A DNA stretch of 13,105 nt from Firmicutes bacterium CAG:555. GTDB lineage: Bacteria > Bacillota > Clostridia > Oscillospirales > Oscillospiraceae. Each line of letters opens with the position of its first letter. The first letter of the stretch is position 1. The notes under the pieces are model-generated. The model did not search any database. It saw only the letters and a list, made by a program, of their open reading frames with translations, and had not been told where the DNA came from. The stretch covers positions 60,165-73,269 of the forward strand of contig HF986882.1 of assembly GCA_000431075.1 (NCBI GenBank), in the 5' to 3' direction. Shown one piece after another: positions 1-5,385 of the stretch. The translations under genes were made by a program, and so were the position numbers.

Positions 1-109
1 CTCCGCTGTAACAGCCGAGCGAGAACAGGAAAGCGTCCAGCTCCTCATCATCAGTGTCGATACGCCGGATGATGTACTCCTTACCTTCTTCTGCTTTCGT
101 CAAATTCAT
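1..109 (-). CDS. feoA: FeoA-family protein, N-terminal part (runs off the left edge)
   Basis: The minus strand reads MNLTKAEEGKEYIIRRID and continues to an FLFSLGCYSG segment, 36 codons in all, before the window ends. This resembles the start of Clostridia FeoA proteins, small SH3-like cytosolic partners of the FeoB ferrous-iron transporter. The ATG at 109-107 is preceded by AGGTG at 121-117, a good ribosome binding site. A strong promoter and two probable DtxR-type operators lie upstream, and a DtxR-type repressor gene sits nearby on the other strand; both fit an iron-repressed feo operon. FeoB would be expected further left, outside the window. The assignment rests on 36 residues plus context. 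Confidence 0.75.
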   Translation of the reverse strand, partial: MNLTKAEEGKEYIIRRIDTDDEELDAFLFSLGCYSG

Positions 110-140
110 AAGATATCACCTGATTCAGATTCTCATTTGG

Positions 141-159
141 TTGCGTAGGGCTAACTCAA
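141..159. promoter_or_regulatory. Second probable DtxR-type operator in the feoA leader
   Basis: TTGCGTAGGGCTAACTCAA read on the minus strand matches the general 19-bp DtxR/IdeR consensus TTAGGTTAGSCTAACCTAA at about 13 of 19 positions, including the central GTTAGCC. It lies between the feoA promoter and the ribosome binding site, about 25 bp downstream of the first dyad, so two repressor dimers could act together. Confidence 0.4.
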
Positions 160-171
160 AAGCAAAAAATC

Positions 172-189
172 AATTAGCTCTCGCTAACC
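172..189. promoter_or_regulatory. Probable DtxR-type operator at the feoA start site
   Basis: The plus strand shows TTAGCTCTCGCTAA at 174-187, with perfect 5-bp arms TTAGC/GCTAA around 4 bp, embedded in AATTAGC...GCTAACC. The GTTAGC half-site is characteristic of DtxR/IdeR-family operators. It lies just downstream of the predicted feoA -10 box. The link to the repressor encoded at 811 is inference from position and half-site. Confidence 0.5.
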
Positions 190-196
190 GTGTCTT

Positions 197-225
197 ATAG
201 TAACAGCACTATCTTTATTTGTCAA
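197..225 (-). promoter_or_regulatory. Sigma-A-type promoter of feoA
   Basis: On the minus strand TTGACA (225-220) is followed after exactly 17 bp by TACTAT (202-197). Transcription would start near 190, giving a leader of about 80 nt before the feoA start. The start site abuts the dyad at 172-189, so a bound repressor would block initiation or early elongation. Confidence 0.7.
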
Positions 226-273
226 GCATTTTTTGCAGATTATTTTGAATTTCTATAACGCCTAATAATGGGC

Positions 274-302
274 TTGACAAAGTAAAATCAAATGTATTAT
301 CA
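274..302 (+). promoter_or_regulatory. Promoter of the HMA protein-DtxR operon
   Basis: TTGACA at 274-279 is followed by an AT-rich spacer and either TATTAT (295-300, 15-bp spacer) or TTATCA (297-302, 17-bp spacer). The start site would fall at about 308-312, inside the dyad at 308-323. The exact -10 box is uncertain, but the perfect -35 and the adjacent dyad support a promoter. Confidence 0.55.
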
Positions 303-307
303 TTTTC

Positions 308-323
308 GTTAGCCGGAGGTAAC
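308..323. promoter_or_regulatory. Probable DtxR-type operator at the HMA-DtxR promoter
   Basis: GTTAGCCGGAGGTAAC is an imperfect dyad, with GTTA/TAAC outer arms and 5 of 7 positions matching per arm, carrying the same GTTAGCC half-site as the feoA operators. It overlaps the predicted transcription start, which suggests the repressor controls its own operon. Confidence 0.45.
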
Positions 324-384
324 ATAGATTTTTTGAGCACTTCCGACCGCAGTTTCTCTTTATGATGAATGAAAGGAGTTTGTT

Positions 385-750
385 ATGGGAAACGGTATTG
401 AAAATGCTATAATTATTGCTGTTATATTGATCATCGTCGTGCTTGGCCTTCTGCGTGCCAAAAAGCACTTCTCGGGCGGCGGCTGCTGCGAGACCGGAAG
501 CAAGACCATCCGCACGCACAAAAAGCTTACCGAGCCCGTAATCGGCACAAGGGTATTGACCGTCGAGGGCATGACCTGCGAAAATTGCCGGGCAAGGGTC
601 GAGAATGCGATAAACCACTATAACGGCATTGTCTGCAAGGTCGATCTTAAGAAAAAGACGGCGACTGTTTCGTTCAGCCAGCCTATCGAGGATTCGCTCC
701 TTAAACAGACCGTCGAAAAATTAGGCTACTCGGTCACGGATATCCGCTGA
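385..750 (+). CDS. Small membrane protein with FeoB-associated-like N-terminus and heavy-metal-associated (HMA) domain
   Basis: This is a 121-aa protein. Residues 5-23 form one hydrophobic membrane helix. A basic stretch and GGGCC (31-35) follow, as in FeoB-associated Cys-rich membrane proteins. From residue 57 to the end is a CopZ/HMA-like ferredoxin fold with the metal-binding motif GMTCENC (C65, C68). The likely role is binding or handing over a soft metal (Cu, or Fe in this context) at the inner membrane face; the metal cannot be told from sequence. The start has GAAAGGAG at 371-378, 6 nt before the ATG. It is the first gene of a unit with the DtxR-type regulator and faces feoA across a shared control region, which suggests a part in iron uptake or metal quality control. 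Confidence 0.8.
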   Translation: MGNGIENAIIIAVILIIVVLGLLRAKKHFSGGGCCETGSKTIRTHKKLTEPVIGTRVLTVEGMTCENCRARVENAINHYNGIVCKVDLKKKTATVSFSQPIEDSLLKQTVEKLGYSVTDIR

Positions 751-810
751 GCTTTGCCTTGTAAAATCTGCGGATTTGTGTTATGCTGTATCAATAAAGA
801 AGGTGTTTGA

Positions 811-1179
811 ATGGCAATACAGGAATCCGGGGAAATGTATCTTGAAACGATATATGTTTTGTCCCAGAAAAGCCGCTTCGTCCGTGCGATAGATGTCGGC
901 GAATACATGGGCTATTCCAAGCCCAGCGTCAGCCGTGCCGTCGGTATTCTCAAAAGCGATGGCTATATCACCGTTGACAAGGATGGGTTTATCACACTGA
1001 CCGAGACAGGTCTTGAGCGTGCAACGACCATATATGAGCGGCACACGGTTTTGACTGCAATGCTTGTCGGCCTTGGTGTCGATGAAGAAACCGCCGCTGC
1101 CGATGCCTGCCGCATGGAGCATGTGATAAGCGACAAATCGTTCCAAGCTATAAAAAATCACATCGGAAGAAAAAAATGA
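811..1179 (+). CDS. DtxR-family metal-dependent repressor, probably iron-sensing
   Basis: This is a 122-aa protein with an N-terminal winged helix-turn-helix (about 1-65, including SKPSVSRAVGILKSDGYI) and a C-terminal metal-binding/dimerisation domain, without the SH3-like third domain of long DtxR proteins. It has MntR size, yet the visible ligands are M9 (in EMYLETIY) and C100, E103, H104 (in ACRMEHVISD). These match M10, C102, E105, H106 of corynebacterial DtxR; MntR has Asp at the first of these. That argues for Fe(II) as corepressor, in line with the neighbouring feoA. H78 corresponds to the other DtxR site. The start follows AAGAAGGTG with 5 nt spacing. The gene is co-transcribed with the HMA protein, 60 bp apart, and its last codons lie inside the terminator hairpin. 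Confidence 0.88.
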   Translation: MAIQESGEMYLETIYVLSQKSRFVRAIDVGEYMGYSKPSVSRAVGILKSDGYITVDKDGFITLTETGLERATTIYERHTVLTAMLVGLGVDEETAAADACRMEHVISDKSFQAIKNHIGRKK

Positions 1180-1208
1180 GATGCAATTATTGTTGCGTCT
1201 CATTTTTT
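1171..1208 (+). terminator. Rho-independent terminator of the HMA-DtxR operon
   Basis: An A-run and ATGAGATGCAA pair with TTGCGTCTCAT and a T-run around a short ATTATTG-type loop. The stem is about 16 bp with one G-U pair, flanked by A6 and T6, so it could work in both directions. The TGA stop of the repressor gene (1177-1179) lies in the 5' arm. Confidence 0.85.
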
Positions 1209-1372
1209 GTTCCAATATTTAAGTTGCGGCAGCATTGCCGACATATATGCCCTCACCAGCTCGGGTGGGCAGCTTGCGTTTTACATATGCTCTGCTCTTT
1301 ACGGAACTCATCACAGGAAGTGATTAAATTATATTTTCATCCTACCATTATCCCCCGATTTCGTCAACATTT

Positions 1373-1405
1373 AAAAAGAGCAGATAGGCATGCGCCTATC
1401 TGCTC
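1373..1405 (-). terminator. Terminator at the end of cassette 2 (after the membrane immunity gene)
   Basis: A perfect 12-bp stem, GAGCAGATAGGC (1378-1389) and GCCTATCTGCTC (1394-1405), has a 4-nt loop. On the minus strand a T5 run follows (1377-1373). It begins 6 bp past the stop of the immunity gene. The GAGCAGATA stem also occurs in the hairpin at 3211-3252. Confidence 0.85.
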
Positions 1406-1411
1406 AAGGGG

Positions 1412-1969
1412 TTATTTTGCTTTTATACCATCGATTTCCAAGACAGTAATGGATTCGCCACCGCACATATACCTAATGTCGTCTAGCAACTGTTTTTCCT
1501 GCTCAAGGCCATATTTCTTATCCTCAATGTAGTACGATTTATCGAAGAATTTCCACTCATCTTGCTCACAATCTGAGCTTGCTCCAATTGTGATAATATC
1601 GGTAGCGGTTTTAATGTCGATTTCAATGATATCCGATTCCCGAAGCATTTTTGATATCTCTTCAAGTGAATACTGCTTGCCTTTGAATTCAGCACACCCT
1701 CTCTTATCACCTTTTAATTTCTTTCTTTCTTCATGTACATTAAAGAAGTCAAGGATAAATTGATCAAAAAAATAAAGCATAAGGAACATCAATACACAGC
1801 AAAGCAACTTGTCAACTAAGCAGAATTTTCTCATGTGGATACCAAAAAACGACAAAATTTGAATTCTGTAAATTGTGAACAAGCTTGTGGCAGACAACTC
1901 AACTAATTCAATTATTGCTGGCTTATATGACAGTTGTTTGTCAACGGATTCTGATTTTCTCATTTCCAT
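1412..1969 (-). CDS. Probable membrane-anchored immunity protein of cassette 2
   Basis: This gene is not recognised as a named family. From the ATG at 1969 it encodes 185 aa; a GTG at 1984 would add 5 residues and overlap the toxin-tip stop. The ATG is preferred because GGTGA (1982-1978) lies 8 nt upstream. The protein has a polar N-terminal part with a moderately hydrophobic stretch (about residues 28-44), one strong membrane helix (about 52-77, rich in Leu, Phe and Cys), then a charged soluble domain of about 105 residues. Its place directly behind an RHS toxin tip and before a terminator is the classic immunity position. A membrane anchor suggests the cognate toxin acts at or on the membrane; this is inference only. 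Confidence 0.6.
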   Translation of the reverse strand: MEMRKSESVDKQLSYKPAIIELVELSATSLFTIYRIQILSFFGIHMRKFCLVDKLLCCVLMFLMLYFFDQFILDFFNVHEERKKLKGDKRGCAEFKGKQYSLEEISKMLRESDIIEIDIKTATDIITIGASSDCEQDEWKFFDKSYYIEDKKYGLEQEKQLLDDIRYMCGGESITVLEIDGIKAK

Positions 1970-1977
1970 ATAATATA

Positions 1978-2850
1978 TCACCACAAAGAAAAAATACGCT
2001 TGGCCGCAGAATAAAGCGTTGAATATGTGTTGCCAATCAGCGTGCTGCCTAACCCCTTTTTCATAACCTTTAAGCTCATTCTTTTTGCTGTTCCATTTTT
2101 CAGCTTCGTCAGGCCTGATTTATACACGGCAGCCCAACTATTTCTGCCTTTCGTTTTCCCCTTAATTCCGATTCTATCCCCCGCTTTACCTAGCTTTGCG
2201 CCTATTAAACCTTCATTTACTGATTCGGCTACAATGTCACCCCATGTTCTATTGGTTTCGGTCTTTTCTAAAGCGCCAGTGGTGAAAGTTGAGACAAACC
2301 CCGATGCTGCACCAGCAGCAGTCGAGTTCTTAGTAGCAGCATAAACTGCCCCTCCAGCTGCTCCGCCAGCAACCGCTCCAGCGTAAGTTTGCCAACTGCT
2401 AAGTGAAAAGTTTCCAGTCGCTGCACTAGCTATTACATCGCTTAAAACTTGACTTGCAAGACTGCCCACTGCACCAACTGCCGCCCCTATTAGAATATGT
2501 ACCCACTCGCCTGTGGGATCCGAGCCAATTATTGGTCTATTTTCGCAATATGCGAACATATTGGTGCTAAGGACACCGCTTATATCGGTAGATGCAAATG
2601 CATCGGCGTTGATGAAGCGACCAACTTCGGGGTCATAATAGCGGGTTTGCAGATAGTACAGGCTAGTCTCAGTGTCGTAATAATAGCCCTTGTAGCGGAA
2701 GGGGTTTTGAGTGCCTACCGAGTTTGCGGTGCTATCCTCAAGCTTTACAAGCTTGCCCCATGCATCGTAGGTGTAGGTTACGACAAGTTTGCCGGTGGAG
2801 GCGTTGGCGAGGGCTATTACATCGCCTTGGAGGTTATAGATGTAATAAAG
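1978..2850 (-). pseudogene. Orphan RHS C-terminal cassette 2: core end plus toxin tip of unknown activity
   Basis: The frame is open from 2916 to the stop at 1978, but no ATG, GTG or TTG exists before the Met at 2559, and that Met has no ribosome binding site. It therefore looks like a silent 3' cassette. It reads as the end of an RHS core (TYDAWGK, NPFRYKGYYYDTE, YYLQTRYYDPEVGRF, then AYCENRPIIGSDPTG), followed by a tip of about 175 aa. The tip has a Gly/Ala-rich hydrophobic region (for example AGAVAGGAAGGAVYAAT) and a basic C-terminal part containing KGRNSWAAVYKSGLTKLKNG. No catalytic motif is recognised; a membrane-active toxin, or a pre-toxin segment that has lost its effector, are both possible. 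Upstream the frame is broken by a tandem duplication. It overlaps or abuts the immunity gene. Confidence 0.65.
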
Positions 2851-2986
2851 TGCCGACGGAGTTTGCGGTGGTATCCTTAAGCTCCACGAGCTTGCCCCAT
2901 GCGTCGTAGGTGTAGGTTACGGCGAGTTTGCCGGTGGAGGCGTCAGCGAGGGCTATTACATCGCCTTGGAGGTTATAGATGTAATA
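2711..2986. repeat. Tandem direct duplication of an RHS core module (about 137 bp x 2)
   Basis: Plus-strand 2711-2847 and 2850-2986 are near-identical copies that begin GTGCCTACCGAGTTTGCGGT and GTGCCGACGGAGTTTGCGGT and end at GTTATAGATGTAATA. They encode the same module (YYIYNLQGDVIALA through TYDAWGK to TANSVGT). The 139-bp period is not a multiple of three, so reading through both copies shifts the frame. Several point differences between the copies argue for an old duplication or recombination between diverged copies. Confidence 0.8.
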
Positions 2987-3210
2987 ATAGAAGTGATTGC
3001 TTCCATCTGCCATGGCGACACGGTTGCCCTGCTGGTCGTAGAAGAAGCTGAGAGTTGCAGCACTCGGTTACCGTTCTCGGAGTAGCGGGCAAGATTGCCG
3101 TCGGCATTGTAAGTCCAATAAAACTTCGTAGTTCCATTGTACGACCTCGAGGTCTCCCTGTCAAGGGAATCGTAGTTGTGACCGACCTTGAAGCCGTTGC
3201 CTGCGGCGTT
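2851..3210 (-). pseudogene. Broken RHS/YD-repeat fragments leading into cassette 2
   Basis: Two pieces are joined out of frame. The right piece (about 3060-3205) is a diverged copy of the main RHS gene around 6290-6435 and encodes GNGFKVGH, DRETSRSYNG, KFYWTYNADGN and SENGNRVL. At about 3058-3061 it jumps to a core module (FFYDQQGNRVAMADG, FYYYIYNLQGDV, TYTYDAWGK) in another frame. This second piece is then out of frame with the next module at 2850/2851. It begins directly at the hairpin ending cassette 1. No start codon or ribosome binding site is evident, so it is read as a recombination remnant. Confidence 0.7.
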
Positions 3211-3252
3211 TAAACTAGAGCAGATATCACTGTGCATATCTGCTCTAGTTTA
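3211..3252 (-). terminator. Long hairpin at the end of cassette 1 (probable terminator)
   Basis: A perfect 17-bp stem, TAAACTAGAGCAGATAT with its complement, surrounds an 8-nt loop, 9 bp past the stop of the 254-aa immunity gene. The T-run on the minus strand is weak (AGTTTAAAC), so termination may be incomplete. The stem core GAGCAGATA is the same as in the cassette 2 terminator at 1378-1405. Confidence 0.65.
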
Positions 3253-3261
3253 TTTAATTTT

Positions 3262-4026
3262 TTAGTCTAAACCCAAGTATTTTCTTATCCGAGCACGGCG
3301 AGCGTCGCACTCGACGGAATCAAAATCGAGAACATTGTCTGACAGAGTGAAAAATACGCCGCTGCCGATTTTCTCGACCGAGTAGGCCGGAATATCTTTA
3401 CCGTCCTCGATCCCGCACTGTCTGCACCAGTCTGCCCCAAAGTAGTTGCCCCAGTATATCTGCTGCACATGTTCGGCGGTAAATGTTTTTGCACCGATAA
3501 CATCTGACAAATGCAGACTATAGGCAATATCGTCAACGAGCGCACACGCTGGGTCAACATCCTCTATGACAGCTTTTACAAACGAAAAGAAATTCGAGTA
3601 GATCTGAGGGTTTTCAAAGCGTCCATAGGTCATACTGAGTGCCAAACGATTCCACGGTTTGAAAGTGCCGGTATGTTCTCTTTTTTCAAGCATCAGCGTT
3701 TTGTAGAAAGTAAAGTCCCATGCAAACTCCCATAACTGTTCAACCTTACGGCTGTTTCCATCAGCCATGCCTATGTTTGAAACACCCGGCTTGCAATAGG
3801 CCTCGATGAACATATCTCGCATTTCAGGCTTATATTTGAGATACCGTCCTCTGGTCATGAGATCAATGTACATTTTCTCCGGCGGAAAGAACCCAAATTT
3901 TTCGAGATTTGCCAGCACTTTTTCAGCTATGCTCGAATCTGTGTATTCATTATCGTAATACATCATCGAAAATTGTATTTCCGGTCTCTCAAAATCCCTA
4001 TATTTACGGTGTTCACTTACTTGCAT
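3262..4026 (-). CDS. Probable immunity protein paired with the nuclease tip (cassette 1)
   Basis: This is a 254-aa soluble protein with no signal peptide or membrane helix. The start MQVSEHRKYRDF is preceded by GAAGGAG about 6 nt upstream, and only 14 bp separate it from the stop of the nuclease-tip reading frame. It is rich in aromatic and acidic residues (for example EFAWDFTFYKT, YWGNYFGADWCRQCG), as many nuclease inhibitors are. Size and position suggest a cytosolic immunity protein of the kind paired with restriction-endonuclease-fold toxins. An Imm52-like family is one candidate, named from memory and not confirmed. The gene is intact, with a good ribosome binding site, whereas the cassette before it is silent, so it may still be translated from transcripts reading through from the RHS promoter. 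Confidence 0.65.
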   Translation of the reverse strand: MQVSEHRKYRDFERPEIQFSMMYYDNEYTDSSIAEKVLANLEKFGFFPPEKMYIDLMTRGRYLKYKPEMRDMFIEAYCKPGVSNIGMADGNSRKVEQLWEFAWDFTFYKTLMLEKREHTGTFKPWNRLALSMTYGRFENPQIYSNFFSFVKAVIEDVDPACALVDDIAYSLHLSDVIGAKTFTAEHVQQIYWGNYFGADWCRQCGIEDGKDIPAYSVEKIGSGVFFTLSDNVLDFDSVECDARRARIRKYLGLD

Positions 4027-4040
4027 TTCAATCTCCTTCT

Positions 4041-5081
4041 CTATCTCACCCAGTCAACTTGTACACCGCATTCGTGCAAGGCTTTTTCAACCACTTCTGG
4101 AGGTTGTGAACTAAAATAGAACATTACACCTTTGATTTCCTGACCTGCCACTTCTTGTCCCACAAAACCCATATAAGCATTTGCCTGTTTCTTGAACCTA
4201 TTTGCAATTGATGTGTAGCTTGAATACTTATTCCAATCATAGTTTTTAAGCTCTATTATCGTGTTATTAGCAACAGCGTCAAATCTTTTTCCTCCATGCA
4301 CAACCTGTTGTCCACCTTTTGGGATATTGTTTGCCTTGTAGTACCAGTTTTCAAAGGTTCTGCCAAGTGCTGCCGACGATTCTCCGAGAGAACTTGTTTT
4401 TCGGTAAAGATTCCATGAGTCAGCCGCTGCATTGGCCATCTGGGCGCCACGCCGTGCGTAGCTTAGTGATGGAATTCCGGGCAGTAACGAAACCGTGTCC
4501 ATGACCAACCAGCCAAAGGTCTTTATAGACGGTTTGTTGATAAAATCATTACAACTGAGTGCGGCCATGCCCCAATCCAGCACATCCCAGAAAAGCTGTC
4601 CTGTTGGATCAACGCCCATTACAGGGTTGTTTCCGCAATATGCAACCATATTGCAGCCCAAGACGCCTTGTCCCGTAGACACTAATCTATCTGCATTAAG
4701 AAATCTACCTACTTCAGGGTCATAGTAACGAGACTGGAGGTAATAAAGCTTTGTTTCAGTATCGTAGTAATAACCACGATATCGGAACGGGTTAAGATTT
4801 GCAATATTCGTAGATGCGACTTTTTCGGGCGCTTGATTGTTGATCTTTACGATCTTACCCCACGCATCATAAGTATATGTGGCTGCAAGTTTGCCGGTAG
4901 ATGCATCGGCAAGAGCTATTACATCACCTTGTACATTGTAGATGTAATAGTAAAAATTATTCTTTCCGTCGGCCATACCGACACGGTTGCCTTGCTGGTC
5001 GTAGAAGGAGCTCAGGGTCGTGCTGCCGGTTTTCTGGGCGAGAATCTGCGTGCCGTTGAGCAGGTACTTGCTCGTAGGTGC
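4041..5081 (-). pseudogene. Orphan RHS C-terminal cassette 1: core end plus PD-(D/E)xK nuclease-like toxin tip
   Basis: The frame is open from 5081 (after an in-frame TAG at 5084-5082) to 4041, with no plausible start; the first Met, at 4976, lacks a ribosome binding site. It begins with the YLLNGTQILAQ segment of the main gene, then FYDQQGNRVGMADG, TYTYDAWGK, NPFRYRGYYYDTE, the hallmark YYLQSRYYDPEVGRFLNAD and YCGNNPVMGVDPTG. A tip of about 185 aa follows. Counted from Met4976, the tip has FENWYY (E209), KRFDAVANNTIIELK (D233, E242, K244) and FKKQANAY (Q264). The order E...D...ExK...Q is that of restriction-endonuclease-fold (Tox-REase) DNases, so the likely action is DNA cleavage in a target cell. 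The sequence is intact but not connected to a signal peptide. Confidence 0.75.
5036..5070. repeat. 35-bp direct repeat, cassette 1 copy
   Basis: The plus strand GGGCGAGAATCTGCGTGCCG and the following 15 bases match 5401-5435 with two mismatches. It encodes KYLLNGTQILA on the minus strand. It lies in the cassette reading frame, 365 bp from the copy in the main gene; 365 mod 3 equals the frame difference, so recombination here would restore an in-frame fusion. Confidence 0.85.
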
Positions 5082-5276
5082 CTACAGAGTTTGCAGTTGT
5101 GTCATTTACAGAAAGAACTTTGCCCCATGCGTCGTAGGTGTAGGTTACGACGAGCTTGCCGGTGGATGCATCAGCCAATGCCACCACATCACCCTGAATA
5201 TTGTACAGGTAATAGTAGAAATTATTACTTCCGTCGGCCATACCGACACGGTTGCCCTGCTGGTCGTAGAAGAAGC
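5082..5276 (-). pseudogene. Severed continuation of the main RHS gene beyond the insertion
   Basis: If the 100 bp inserted at 5277-5376 are removed, the main gene runs on in frame as KTLCFFYDQQGNRVGMADG, then FYYYLYNIQGDVVALADAS, TYTYDAWGK and TANSVGT. The frame is then lost a second time: near 5080 the sequence passes into a YLLNGTQILAQ copy that is 2 nt shorter than in the main gene, and the reading ends in a nonsense tail stopping at 4957. The segment is thus left between two lesions and codes for no complete product. Confidence 0.75.
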
Positions 5277-5385
5277 ACAGGGTCTCGATTTCGTCAATAT
5301 AGAAAAACACCCCATTTCTTATTTCAAGTATTACACCATACTTGTCTAACAAATGGGGTGCAGTTCATTTTCATCTACAGGGTCT
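5277..5385. mobile_element. Palindromic MITE-like insertion (91 bp) with 9-bp direct repeats
   Basis: ACAGGGTCT occurs at 5277-5285 and at 5377-5385, flanking 91 bp; deleting 100 bp restores the RHS frame exactly (ACC CTG TGC TTC TTC). The core is a long imperfect inverted repeat with CACCCCATTT, a variable base, TTA and CAAGTAT in each arm, around a short centre. One end reads TGAACTGCACCCCATTTGTT on the minus strand, which resembles ends of the IS150 group of IS3-family elements (TGxxCTGCACCC). No transposase is present, so a MITE or an internally deleted IS remnant is likely. The 9-bp duplication is longer than the usual 3-4 bp of that group, so the family is uncertain. Confidence 0.65.

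Noticed and set aside
1240..1290. Possible hairpin TGCCCTCACC/GGTGGGCA between the DtxR-type gene and cassette 2
   Set aside because: The stem is bulged, there is no T-run and no neighbouring gene needs it; structured RNA could not be supported. The 1209-1372 stretch shows no gene.
2711..5276. Repeated core modules read as a CRISPR or simple satellite array
   Set aside because: The repeats are long, diverged, coding RHS core modules without spacers of uniform size.
4957..5352. Minus-strand open frame from a TTG in the insertion through the RHS fragment to 4957
   Set aside because: It joins insertion sequence to an RHS core piece and ends in a frameshifted nonsense tail. There is no ribosome binding site, so it was recorded as a fragment rather than a gene.
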